This document shows, in pieces, positions 1-8,690 of a DNA stretch of 64,000 nt. The translations under genes were made by a program, and so were the position numbers. Positions within the stretch are counted from its first letter, which is position 1; each line of letters opens with the position of its first letter. This DNA is from Campylobacter gracilis (GTDB taxonomy: Bacteria; Campylobacterota; Campylobacteria; Campylobacterales; Campylobacteraceae): positions 21,229 to 85,228 of the forward strand of contig NZ_JAHAFS010000012.1 in NCBI RefSeq assembly GCF_018374135.1. Direction: 5' to 3'. A model generated the notes under the pieces. The model ran no database searches and was not told where the DNA came from. It was given only the letters and a program-made list of their open reading frames with translations.

Positions 1-280
1 TTGCAGCCAGTGCCTCACTGCCATTTTCAGGAGGCATAGCACCAAGTCCACAAGAATTTGCAAAGTCTAACATCCGCTCAAGTAATCCAGCTCGTAAAGA
101 TAGAATTTCTCCTAACTTTTTATCTTGAAATTTAACTGCGCCCAGTGAATAAAACTGTAAAATTTGTGCCTCTTTTTCGAGCAAAAGAGCGATATCTGCA
201 ATTTGCGCTTCATTTAAATTCCGAGATTTATTAGAAATTTTGCGCGATTTTTTAGTGCTACGTAATACTTCTTCGTTCAA
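1..280 (-). CDS. Hypothetical protein, 5' part only (runs off the window)
   Basis: The reverse strand stays open from a TTG at 280 to the window edge, giving about 93 residues rich in Lys, Leu and Glu and probably helical, with no membrane segment visible in this part. The TTG overlaps the TGA of the upstream HMA-like gene (sequence TTGA), which suggests translational coupling and is the main support for the start. I do not recognise the family. Small proteins next to HMA-like domain genes often belong to P-type metal ATPase loci, so a metal-handling role is an inference from position only. The C-terminus is missing. Confidence 0.5.
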   Translation of the reverse strand, partial: MNEEVLRSTKKSRKISNKSRNLNEAQIADIALLLEKEAQILQFYSLGAVKFQDKKLGEILSLRAGLLERMLDFANSCGLGAMPPENGSEALAA

Positions 281-594
281 GAAATCGCCTCTATATTGGA
301 ATTTACAAGCGCTACTAGCTCAGGCGAACTGATGCCGCTTAAAAACTGCTCCCAAAGGTGCATCGGAAAAACGCTTTCATCATAATGAATCGTCAGCGAG
401 CCGATTAGAGAGTTAAATTTATACTCTTTTATCCCGCGAATTGCAGCTATTTTAGCCTTCAGGCTCTCTTCGCTCACGCTATCTCGCAACTCTCTAATTT
501 TGGGACTTACGCGGATACGAATACGACCTTTGCTGTGGCTGATTTTGCTAAAATATTTATGAAATTCCAAAATATCGTTGTGATTTATTTTCAT
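277..594 (-). CDS. HMA-like (heavy-metal-associated type 2) domain protein
   Basis: This protein of about 105 residues has two hallmarks of the HMA_2-type ferredoxin-like fold: a strand GRIRIRV near residue 25 and GSLTIHYD near residue 75. It has no CxxC metal-binding motif, which is normal for this subgroup. Such domains usually accompany P-type metal ATPases, as separate proteins or as N-terminal modules. I place the start at the ATG at 594 because AAGG lies just upstream; an in-frame extension to 618 has no ribosome binding site. It is 65 bases after mogA and its stop overlaps the next start. A metal chaperone or regulatory-domain role is inferred. Confidence 0.6.
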   Translation of the reverse strand: MKINHNDILEFHKYFSKISHSKGRIRIRVSPKIRELRDSVSEESLKAKIAAIRGIKEYKFNSLIGSLTIHYDESVFPMHLWEQFLSGISSPELVALVNSNIEAIS

Positions 595-659
595 ATTTTT
601 CCTTAAATTTGCGCCCAAATAATATCATAAATCATTTAATTCCTGCTAAATTTTGCGAA

Positions 660-1187
660 TTATTTGCGTTTAGGACGAAATATTTTTATCTTATTTTCAT
701 CCGCTGTTATGTAATTTCCTCCCATTAGATCAATGCAATACGGCACAGCAGGAAATACCGGCAGGAGGCACTCTTTAATCGCTTTTGGATTGCCAGGTAA
801 GTTTATAATCAGAGATTTTTTGCGGATCGCTGCTATCTGGCGAGATAAAATTGCCGTAGGCACGATCTTTTGGCTCTCTGCGCGCATTAATTCGCCAAAG
901 CCTGGCATTAATTTCTCACTTACCGCTTCGGTCGCTTCAGGCGTTACATCGCGTGGAGCAGGACCCGTGCCACCCGTAGTTAGCACCAAATCACAACCCG
1001 CTTCGTCGCAAAGATAAATCAGCTTATCTTTGATCAGCTCTAGCTCATCGGGGACAATTTCATAAAAATACTGCTTCTCGCAAGTTAGCCAATCATCCAT
1101 CACGGCAATTATTTCTTTGCCTCCTAAATCCTCGTAAACGCCACCGCTAGCGCGATCACTGATCGTTAAAATTCCTATTTTTACCAT
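660..1187 (-). CDS. mogA: Molybdopterin adenylyltransferase MogA
   Basis: MogA activates molybdopterin by adenylylation before molybdenum insertion, a late cytoplasmic step of molybdenum cofactor synthesis that supplies enzymes such as formate dehydrogenase and nitrate reductase. The 175-residue protein has the MoCF-binding fold: an N-terminal strand IGILTISDRAS, the substrate loop TTGGTGPAPRDVTPEA near residue 90, and LPGNPKA near residue 150. Length is typical. The separate MoaB family is close, but the TPEA and PGNPKA motifs fit MogA better. A strong AAGGAGAGG ribosome binding site precedes the start. It follows the FtsH-like gene by 28 bases and is probably cotranscribed. Confidence 0.9.
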   Translation of the reverse strand: MVKIGILTISDRASGGVYEDLGGKEIIAVMDDWLTCEKQYFYEIVPDELELIKDKLIYLCDEAGCDLVLTTGGTGPAPRDVTPEATEAVSEKLMPGFGELMRAESQKIVPTAILSRQIAAIRKKSLIINLPGNPKAIKECLLPVFPAVPYCIDLMGGNYITADENKIKIFRPKRK

Positions 1188-1215
1188 TTCCTCTCCTTTA
1201 TTAGAATTTTAAAAT

Positions 1216-3003
1216 TTAATCGAAATTTAGCGTGCCGTCTTGCGGCTTTTCTTCAGAGCTTTCACTATCTTTTTCCGGCTTTTTTAAATCTTGCTCTTGC
1301 GCGGAGACGCCTTCTTGCTCCACACTATCAGATTCGCAGATCTTTTGAACATCCTCGAAAGTTATGAACTCATAAACGAAAATTTGCTTTGAAATTTGAT
1401 TTAGCTTATCCTGCATCGTGCGGATTATCTCGCTTACCTCGTCGTAGCAATCTTGCAAAATTTTATTCACACTCTGCGCGCTAGGGGTGAAACTATCACC
1501 CATCGCGAGCTCGAAAACCATCTTTTGCGCCAGCGCGATAGCCTGTTTTACGTCGCTAGCAGAATTTGAAAAAGCGTCGTTTTTATGAATCTGCAGCGCC
1601 GCCATACCGCTTAAAAGCACTTTGATTTGATTTAAAATTTGCGTTTTGGATTCGATCTCGAAATCCTCGTTTAAAAATTTATCGTTTAAAAGCTCGATTT
1701 TTTCGAAATCAAACGAATACCAATACGCGCTAAGCGCCTTTGCGCCCTGATAAAACGCCTGGATCTCCTTTTCGTATTCGGTGAGAATTCTACTTTTTTG
1801 CACGCCGTAAAAGACTCTCATTCGCACGTTTTCAAAATCGCTAAGCTCGATCGTATCGCTGCCGCGCTTAAGAGCGTTGATTGCGGCTTCATTTACCAGC
1901 GTCGCTACTCCCGCGCCGCTAAAGCCCACGCAGAGGCGGCTTACTTTGTTGATATTCGCGCTGCACCTTTTACCCTCGAGGTAAATTTTTAAAATTTCGA
2001 TGCGGTCTTTGTAGTTCGGAAGCCCGATGAAAACGCGCCTATCAAAGCGCCCCGAGCGCAATAACGCATCGTCGATCAAATTTATTTTATTGGTCGCGCC
2101 GATTACCATCACGCCGCTATTTTCCTCAAATCCATCCATCTCGGTCAGCAGCTGATTTAGCGTCGCTTCCCGCTCGTCGTTGCGCCCGATACCGCGCTTG
2201 CCGCCGACTGCATCGATCTCGTCGATAAAAATAATCGCAGGCGCGCAGGATTTGGCCTTCGCAAACAGCTCGCGAACCCGCCTAGCGCCGACGCCCACAA
2301 AGACCTCGGCGAAACTTGCGCCGCTTTGGTAAAAAAACGGCACATCTGCCTCTCCCGCCACGGCTTTTGCAATTAGCGTTTTACCGACGCCCGGCTCGCC
2401 GATCATTAAAATTCCTTTCGGCAGCTTGATGCCGAAATTTCGGTATTTTGCGGGATTTTTTAAAAAATCCACGATCTCGATTAGCTCGTCCTTAACCTCG
2501 CTGATGCCCGCGACGTCGCTAAATCTCACGTCGCTAACGCTTGGCGAGAGATCACCGAGCTCGCCGCTTGCGCTAGTATTTTGACGTGCGGCGCCTACGC
2601 CGTCTAGCCTACGGCGCCGCGCCAAAACGGTTTCAAAATAATATACGAAGAGAAAAAATGCGAATGTAAAAATCACCAAAATCGCACTGATACCGCTCGT
2701 GCCATCATCCTTTTCTTTGCTGATTAGAGCGTGATTTGATAGCTCCTTAAGATCTACGAGATCGACTAAAATTTTATAGCGTTTGCCGTCGTAGGTAAAA
2801 TTTAAATTGCCGTCCTCGATATGCGCGCGTTTGATCTGATCTGCGCGGACTAGCTCACTAAATTCGCGCTCGGTAATGTATCGCGAATCGTCTTTAAAAT
2901 AAACGATCGAGAGCAAAACGATAAGCAGCACCAAAAAAATTAGAATTATATTTAGCTTGCTTCTTTTGATTTTATGCAAAATTTCCATCAAATTTAACCT
3001 CAT
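1216..3003 (-). CDS. FtsH-like membrane AAA ATPase with destroyed protease site
   Basis: The layout copies FtsH: two membrane segments near residues 18-36 and 105-123 around a periplasmic loop, then an AAA module with Walker A GEPGVGKT (202-209), Walker B IIFIDE (257-262) and a second region of homology near 300-325. The C-terminal half aligns with the FtsH peptidase, but the zinc motif HEAGH is replaced by YQGAK (418-422), so proteolysis is not expected. A conserved Asp in SASDVKQA (near 484) remains. H. pylori carries a second FtsH homologue, HP0286, beside mtaB, mscS and aroB in the same order, so this is a lineage gene rather than a recent ruin. It probably acts as an unfoldase or scaffold, perhaps with true FtsH. 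The C-terminal 30 residues are acidic. Start is uncertain: ATG 3003 has GGAG upstream, ATG 2988 has AGG; both overlap mtaB. Confidence 0.85.
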   Translation of the reverse strand: MRLNLMEILHKIKRSKLNIILIFLVLLIVLLSIVYFKDDSRYITEREFSELVRADQIKRAHIEDGNLNFTYDGKRYKILVDLVDLKELSNHALISKEKDDGTSGISAILVIFTFAFFLFVYYFETVLARRRRLDGVGAARQNTSASGELGDLSPSVSDVRFSDVAGISEVKDELIEIVDFLKNPAKYRNFGIKLPKGILMIGEPGVGKTLIAKAVAGEADVPFFYQSGASFAEVFVGVGARRVRELFAKAKSCAPAIIFIDEIDAVGGKRGIGRNDEREATLNQLLTEMDGFEENSGVMVIGATNKINLIDDALLRSGRFDRRVFIGLPNYKDRIEILKIYLEGKRCSANINKVSRLCVGFSGAGVATLVNEAAINALKRGSDTIELSDFENVRMRVFYGVQKSRILTEYEKEIQAFYQGAKALSAYWYSFDFEKIELLNDKFLNEDFEIESKTQILNQIKVLLSGMAALQIHKNDAFSNSASDVKQAIALAQKMVFELAMGDSFTPSAQSVNKILQDCYDEVSEIIRTMQDKLNQISKQIFVYEFITFEDVQKICESDSVEQEGVSAQEQDLKKPEKDSESSEEKPQDGTLNFD

Positions 3004-4204
3004 AATCTCTTATCTCCATCCATTTTTTCGACAAATCCTCATCGCTTTTGATCCAAATTTTATCGTAAAATTGATCATATCCTTCATAAAACTCTCCGTT
3101 TTTCCGCTCGATTAGCACATTTAGCGGCACCTTGTGCGAAAGACGAAATTTATAATTATTCAGGGCCGTTATGTTTTGTAGCATCTTTAGCCGCGCCTTC
3201 GCCGTTTTGCCGTCTATGCGACCTTTTAGCGACGCCGAGGCGGTCCCTTGCCGCGGCGAAAAGATAAAGGCGTGCAGATGCGTGAGCGGAAATTTTTTGA
3301 AATTTTCTACCGCTTCTAGCCAAATCTCTTCACTCTCGCCCGGATGCGCGACGATAAAGTCCGTACCCAGCGCGAACCCACGCTCCGCAAGCTCGCAAAA
3401 AAGCTCCAAATCCCTTAGCGCGGAATTTCGGCGGCGCATTATGCTTAGCATCTTTTGCGAAGTGTGCTGAAGCGCGATGTGCAGATGCTGCTCCAGCCAC
3501 GGCTCGGATAAAATTTCGCGAAAGCTCTCATCTATCTGCGAGGGCTCGATACTGCCTAGGCGAATGCGGCGAATTCCGCGTATCGCGCCTAGTTTTTGAA
3601 GCAGCGCGCCCAGGCTCGTGCCTGCGGCTTTGCCGTAGCTTCCGATATTGGTGCCCGTTAGCACAATCTCGCTAAAGCCGTTTGCGGCAAGGCTTTCCGC
3701 CTCTTTTAAGATCGCGTCTTCAGAGCTGCTGCGCGAGCGGCCGCGCACCGAGGGGATTATGCAATAGCTGCAGTTAAAATCGCACCCTTCCTGAATTTTA
3801 ATAAAGGCCTTGGTGTGATCCTCGTAGTCGCTTACCAGGTTTCTTTCGACGCTACTTAGATCGCCGATATCGTAAAATTTCGACTCCGAGCCCAAAAACT
3901 CGTCGATCTTTTCCTTTTGCGACATCCCGAATACGCCAAAGACCGCGCCGCTTTTATACAGCTCCTCGCCGCGCGAGACCGCGCCGCAGCCGGTTAGCAA
4001 TACCTTTTTGCCGAGGCGGTTCATCTTATTTACGTAGTTTCGTACGTCTGCGTCGGCACCGTTCGTAACGGTGCAGGAGTTTATCACGACTACGTCCGCG
4101 CCCTGCTCGTCGTGCGTGATCTCGCCCGATTTGAGGTTACTTTTGATAAGCTGCGTGTCATAGATATTGGTGCGGCATCCAAACGTTTTAAAATAAATTT
4201 TCAA
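2972..4204 (-). CDS. mtaB: tRNA (t6A37) methylthiotransferase MtaB
   Basis: MtaB is a radical-SAM enzyme that converts t6A37 to ms2t6A37 in tRNAs reading ANN codons. The N-terminal domain supplies three cluster cysteines, in FGCRTN, NSCTVTN and TGCGAVS. The radical-SAM motif CDFNCSYC lies near residue 142, and a short C-terminal TRAM-like region follows. The length of 410 residues and the GCRTN signature fit MtaB rather than MiaB (GCQMN) or RimO. The ATG overlaps the mscS stop by four bases, indicating tight coupling. The same order of aroB, mechanosensitive channel and MiaB-like protein occurs in C. jejuni (Cj1008c-Cj1006c, from memory). Confidence 0.9.
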   Translation of the reverse strand: MKIYFKTFGCRTNIYDTQLIKSNLKSGEITHDEQGADVVVINSCTVTNGADADVRNYVNKMNRLGKKVLLTGCGAVSRGEELYKSGAVFGVFGMSQKEKIDEFLGSESKFYDIGDLSSVERNLVSDYEDHTKAFIKIQEGCDFNCSYCIIPSVRGRSRSSSEDAILKEAESLAANGFSEIVLTGTNIGSYGKAAGTSLGALLQKLGAIRGIRRIRLGSIEPSQIDESFREILSEPWLEQHLHIALQHTSQKMLSIMRRRNSALRDLELFCELAERGFALGTDFIVAHPGESEEIWLEAVENFKKFPLTHLHAFIFSPRQGTASASLKGRIDGKTAKARLKMLQNITALNNYKFRLSHKVPLNVLIERKNGEFYEGYDQFYDKIWIKSDEDLSKKWMEIRDYEVKFDGNFA

Positions 4205-5910
4205 ATTTCGCTCCCGGATCCGCTTCCTGTGGCAAAGCCCGCGCCCTGCGCCGCTGCGTTTAAATTTTGCGAGCCTTGCTGCTCGGAGCCGAGATCTTGC
4301 GCCGCAAAATTTCCGCCCGCCGCCGCATAATTTTTGCCGTTAAAAAGCGTGTAAGCAGGATAGGCAATCTTGATGTCGGGCTCGCTTCTTAGGGCGTCTA
4401 AAATTTCAGCCGAGATGTTGCTGCGAAGCCCGAGCGTCGCGTAAGAGTTCGTCATATACCAAACCGAAATTTCAATGCCGTATGGCTCAAAAAAGCTAAA
4501 AATTCTAGGCTCGACATTTGGATTTTTGATACTGTATTGCGAACGAAGCTTGCCCATCTGCTTTTTGGCGATGTCGGTGTAGCCTTTGGAATACTTCCGC
4601 ACGATGTTTTTTATGAGATACATCGCCTTTTTATGGTTGCTATCAAATGTTAAAAGTATGCTGATGCCGTCCCAGACGGTCTTAAGTCCGCTGTGGGTGT
4701 AGTTTGAGATAAGATCGGTAAAAATATAATTGTTCGGTATGAAAATTACCCTGCCCGCGCGTTTATTTTCTCTCCACGTAGTCATAGTAACGTCCTCAAA
4801 AATCGTCATCCTAAGCACCGAAATATCGATGATATCGCCTACGTAGGTCTCGCCGTTTTTATGTACTCTGATGCGATCGCCCACGCGAAAGCTGCCGCCA
4901 AGCACGATCGTAAGCCAGCCTAAGGAGCTCATAAACATATCTTTCATTGCAATCGCAAGACCTGCCGAGGCAAAGCCCAAAACTGTTACGAAGTGTGTCA
5001 TATTCTCGATGTAAGAAAAGAGCAGTATCAGCGCGATCAGCGTGAAATTTAAAACATTGATAGCTTTATTTACGATATAAAAATTCTCGTCGTTTTTGAT
5101 ATATTTTTTCGCCACTACCTTGCAGAAAAACGACAGCGCGATGACTACGAGTATCCATACGGCGATGTTTCCCGCGCGCTTAATCTGCGCTTTTATATCG
5201 GCGGTCTGCACGGCGATTTGGGAGTTAATCTTTTTTTCGTAAACGTCGTACGTGGTCTGCGCGATCTCGTATGCGGAGCTAAACTCGCTAAGCTCGTAAT
5301 CTAAGCTTTTAAGCTCCGCCGCAGCGCTTGCGTCCGTATCAATCTGCATCAAACGCTCATATAACGCCCTTTTTGCTTCAAGTTTATCGATTAAAGCTTT
5401 AATATTTTCGATGGCGTTTTTCTGCTCCATCTTTTGAGCTTGCAAATTTCTAATCGTAGAAAAACCGGAAATTATCGAAAAAGGATTTGTAATGCGCGCA
5501 GGCTCTGGAGTTTCAGGCATAGCAATGATATCTAAAAACGGAGATTTTTCATACTCTTTTAGCAGTATGAGCTGCTCTTTTACGGCGCGAAGTCTTTTTT
5601 GAATCTCTGCGATCTTATCGGTGCCGGCGCTCTTTTTTAGCTCCGCTTCGAGCTGGCTGGATTGCTTTTGTAAATTTTGATAGCCGATGAAATTTGAAAA
5701 GCGCGAGACCCAGATATTATTTTTAATCTCATCGTCAATAACACGGATCTGATCTTTTAGCGACGCGGTTAGCTTGGAATTTTCATCTTTCTTCTCACTA
5801 GCGGCGGAGCTAGCGTTAGATTCTAAGCGCGCGCGCGCGGTGGAGAGTGTAGAATTTGCCTCGCAAAATGCAAGATTAAAAATCAAAAAAATAGCTGCAA
5901 GCGCTCTCAT
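4201..5910 (-). CDS. MscS-family mechanosensitive channel with long periplasmic N-terminus
   Basis: An inner-membrane protein of 569 residues with a signal-like N-terminus. Residues 30-235 are a long region of predicted helices, probably a periplasmic coiled coil. Several membrane segments follow near 250-340, including the pore-type helix ending AGLAIAMKDMFMSSLGW. The beta domain GGSFRVGDRIRV then reads like MscS. Its role is release of solutes on membrane tension during osmotic downshift. The extra N-terminal domain and size resemble MscK/YbiO-type members more than the 286-residue MscS. The last 40 residues are Gly/Ala/Gln-rich and look disordered. It overlaps aroB and mtaB by four bases each. 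Confidence 0.85.
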   Translation of the reverse strand: MRALAAIFLIFNLAFCEANSTLSTARARLESNASSAASEKKDENSKLTASLKDQIRVIDDEIKNNIWVSRFSNFIGYQNLQKQSSQLEAELKKSAGTDKIAEIQKRLRAVKEQLILLKEYEKSPFLDIIAMPETPEPARITNPFSIISGFSTIRNLQAQKMEQKNAIENIKALIDKLEAKRALYERLMQIDTDASAAAELKSLDYELSEFSSAYEIAQTTYDVYEKKINSQIAVQTADIKAQIKRAGNIAVWILVVIALSFFCKVVAKKYIKNDENFYIVNKAINVLNFTLIALILLFSYIENMTHFVTVLGFASAGLAIAMKDMFMSSLGWLTIVLGGSFRVGDRIRVHKNGETYVGDIIDISVLRMTIFEDVTMTTWRENKRAGRVIFIPNNYIFTDLISNYTHSGLKTVWDGISILLTFDSNHKKAMYLIKNIVRKYSKGYTDIAKKQMGKLRSQYSIKNPNVEPRIFSFFEPYGIEISVWYMTNSYATLGLRSNISAEILDALRSEPDIKIAYPAYTLFNGKNYAAAGGNFAAQDLGSEQQGSQNLNAAAQGAGFATGSGSGSEI

Positions 5911-6938
5911 TCAAACTCTTTCAGCGCTGCAATTACTTCATCTTTTGCAATCTCTTTGGAAGCGTAGAATTTACCAATACAATCGGGCAGGATAAATTTT
6001 ATCTTGCCGTTTTCGCTTTTTTTATCGAGAAAAAACAGCTCGTAAAATTCCGCCGCATCCTCTACGTGGAATTTTATCGGAAGCGCAAATTTTTGAAGCA
6101 CTTTGCGGATCTGCTCCTCCTGTTCGCTGCTTAGCTTGCCGAGGCGCCGCGCTAGCGCATTTGCCATCACCATGCCGATCGCCACAGCCTCGCCGTGCAA
6201 AAATTTTTTATAATCAGTAATTTTTTCGATAGCGTGAGCGAAGGTGTGCCCGTAGTTTAACACCGCACGCACGCCGCTTTCGCGCTCGTCTCGCTCTACA
6301 ACGCTTGCTTTAATCTCTACGCAGCGAGCGATTACGTGCGAAATTTCATCGGCGCTTTTTAGATCGTGCGTCTCGAAAAATTTAAATAGTTCGACATCAA
6401 AGCATACAGCCATCTTTACTGCCTCTGCAACGCCCGCCGCAAACTCTCGCGCAGGAAGCGTCGATAAAAATTTGCTCTCGCAATAAACCGCGCGCGGCTG
6501 ATAAAACGAGCCGATTAAATTTTTGCCGAAGCGATTATTTACGCCCGTCTTACCACCAACGCTCGCATCTACTTGCGCTAGCAAGGTCGTCGGAATATTG
6601 ATAAAATCGATGCCACGCTCATAAATGCTCGCGCAAAAGCCCGTTATATCGCTAATGACACCACCGCCAAGAGCGATGAGCATGCTTTTGCGATCAAGCT
6701 TGGAGCCAAAAAGCTGCTCTAAGATTTGCTCCACGCTCGCGGTATTTTTATACTCTTCGCCGTCCGGGATCGTGATGATAAATTTTTGCTCGCAATCTAG
6801 CCGCTGTAGTAAGAAATCAAGCCACAGCCCCGCTACTTTAGGATTTGTCACGATAGCGACCTTACCGCTAATTTTTAAACTATGCAATTCGTCGATAAAA
6901 ACGCTATATTTTTTGCCTAAATTAAGATCGATTTTCAT
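5907..6938 (-). CDS. aroB: 3-dehydroquinate synthase
   Basis: AroB converts DAHP to 3-dehydroquinate, step two of the shikimate pathway to aromatic amino acids and folate, using NAD and a divalent metal. The NAD-binding motif GGGVISDITGF lies near residue 90, followed by IPTTLLAQVDASVGGKTGVN around 115-135. The metal-binding His is in NYGHTFAHAIE near 228. The length of 343 residues is normal. It follows the TrkA-like gene by 42 bases and overlaps mscS, so the channel and tRNA-modification genes are probably expressed from the same message. Confidence 0.95.
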   Translation of the reverse strand: MKIDLNLGKKYSVFIDELHSLKISGKVAIVTNPKVAGLWLDFLLQRLDCEQKFIITIPDGEEYKNTASVEQILEQLFGSKLDRKSMLIALGGGVISDITGFCASIYERGIDFINIPTTLLAQVDASVGGKTGVNNRFGKNLIGSFYQPRAVYCESKFLSTLPAREFAAGVAEAVKMAVCFDVELFKFFETHDLKSADEISHVIARCVEIKASVVERDERESGVRAVLNYGHTFAHAIEKITDYKKFLHGEAVAIGMVMANALARRLGKLSSEQEEQIRKVLQKFALPIKFHVEDAAEFYELFFLDKKSENGKIKFILPDCIGKFYASKEIAKDEVIAALKEFE

Positions 6939-6980
6939 ACGCTAGCCTTTGATTTTTGGGTATTGTAACATAAATTTCGA

Positions 6981-8399
6981 TTACTTTTCATACCCGTAAT
7001 CGCTCGGAACGAAAATTTGATGATTTTTGCCGAGTTTAAAATACATCCGGTCTAAATCCTGATTGAAAATCGATGTGAGCTTGCGCGCCAAAATTCTATC
7101 ATTAAATGGCACGAACTGCAACAGATCTCGCTCGCTGCCTAGCGCTAAAATCGGATTTTGCCGCTCGCAAGGAATCACGAATAAACTTTGCTTAAAAAGC
7201 TTCGATAAGCTCACGTAGCTTTGCGCAAACTCGCCTTTTTCGCTCTCGCCGAAAAGATACAAATACACATCTAGCCCTAGCTGCGAGCTTATGTCAAAGA
7301 CGATACTTGATTCCTCACGAAGCCGCTCGCCGGCACTTAGCACGACGCTTTTACGCACATCTTTTAGCTCGCCCTCACCTAGGCTTAACACCGGAATTTC
7401 AAGCGCTTTAAGTGCTGCTTTTTTCGCCTCAAAAACTCCGCTTGAGCAAACTACCAAGCCCGCTTTATTTTCGCTCACGTCGCGCTTTAAATTTAGCTCG
7501 CCCGAGTAATCGATGAGAATTTCAAATTTATCCCGCTCACACAGAGCTTTAAGCTCGCTAAAAGCGTCGTTTAGCAAAGGATTTAAAATTCGCAGATAAA
7601 TTTTATGATTTCTAATATGCAAATCCAAAAACTCAAGCGCCCTAACCGTCCTAGCTATCTCGTCACCGCTCATTTTTTTCATATCGATTAGCGCGAAAAT
7701 ATTTAGCCCAAACGGCGATGGAAATTGCCCGCTTTGCTTTTTTACTTCAGCAAACACCGCTCGCAGCGCACTAGGCTCACCCACGACCAAGATCGTATCA
7801 TTCGGATATATCCGCGAGCTGGGCGTCGTTACGATGTAATTATTGTGGCGGTAGATCATGGGAATTTGATATTTAGCATTAGAAAGCGTGCTGATTTTTT
7901 TATACGCAAACGAGCTTCCTACGGGCACTTTTACCTCCATTATCTCTCCGCGTCCAAGCCCGATATTATCAGCAAAAACGGGGCTATCAGGCAAAAAACC
8001 GATGAAGCGCGAGGAATTTAGCGCGAGGGTATTTACGATTTTTACGTGAGCTTCATTTTTATTTTCGCGCAAAAGTCCCCAAAAATCGGCCACGTAAAGC
8101 TCTAAATCCGGAGCGAGCGTCTTTAAATTTTCAAGCGTTACTTTAGTGTCAAATTCATCCTCCATTATCACTATGCAGCGGTCAAATTCCTCTCCTGCTA
8201 GCACCACGCGCAACCGCTCAATGCTAGTAGGATCAAAAATTTCGACCGAAAAATTTGACTCGTTTTCAAGCTCTGCGGGCACAGCATCCGTATTTTTAGC
8301 TATGACGCGATATGATCTGATGACATCTTTGATTTTACAAACTTTGGATAAAAAATGGCGCGCAAACTTTCCGCTTGCGATGATTAAAACTTGTTTCAT
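6981..8399 (-). CDS. TrkA-like regulatory protein (TrkA-N/TrkA-C type, COG3400-like)
   Basis: A soluble protein of 472 residues. The N-terminus VLIIASGKFARHFL resembles a Rossmann nucleotide-binding fold with an altered glycine motif. Residues 165-225 (from RGEIMEVKVPVGSSF to NDTILVVGEP) look like a TrkA-C/RCK_C ligand domain. The C-terminal half looks like a second alpha/beta domain. It resembles the putative potassium-channel or transporter regulators conserved in epsilonproteobacteria. No transporter subunit is adjacent, so the partner is unknown. It is the first gene I can assign to the leftward operon leading into aroB. Family call is good; function is inferred. Confidence 0.7.
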   Translation of the reverse strand: MKQVLIIASGKFARHFLSKVCKIKDVIRSYRVIAKNTDAVPAELENESNFSVEIFDPTSIERLRVVLAGEEFDRCIVIMEDEFDTKVTLENLKTLAPDLELYVADFWGLLRENKNEAHVKIVNTLALNSSRFIGFLPDSPVFADNIGLGRGEIMEVKVPVGSSFAYKKISTLSNAKYQIPMIYRHNNYIVTTPSSRIYPNDTILVVGEPSALRAVFAEVKKQSGQFPSPFGLNIFALIDMKKMSGDEIARTVRALEFLDLHIRNHKIYLRILNPLLNDAFSELKALCERDKFEILIDYSGELNLKRDVSENKAGLVVCSSGVFEAKKAALKALEIPVLSLGEGELKDVRKSVVLSAGERLREESSIVFDISSQLGLDVYLYLFGESEKGEFAQSYVSLSKLFKQSLFVIPCERQNPILALGSERDLLQFVPFNDRILARKLTSIFNQDLDRMYFKLGKNHQIFVPSDYGYEK

Positions 8400-8690
8400 T
8401 GCTCTCCGTTTCGTGGTTTTGCAAAGATTATAACCAAAAACGGCTAAATTTTAAACCGCGCGCGGATAAATTTTGCGGGCGAGCCGAGGCACGGCGACTT
8501 AAAAATTTAAAGATTTAAATTTCAAAATCAAGGTTTAAAATTCCAAATCCAAGGCTTAAATTTTAAAATGAATTAAAACAAGCCTCGTTAAATTTAATCT
8601 CGCCGCTTAGAGCGATAAAATTTCATAAATTTAAAAGCGGCGCCATAATCATTCGCGTCGCTTAAGCAAAAATTTTAAACCCGCTAGATT

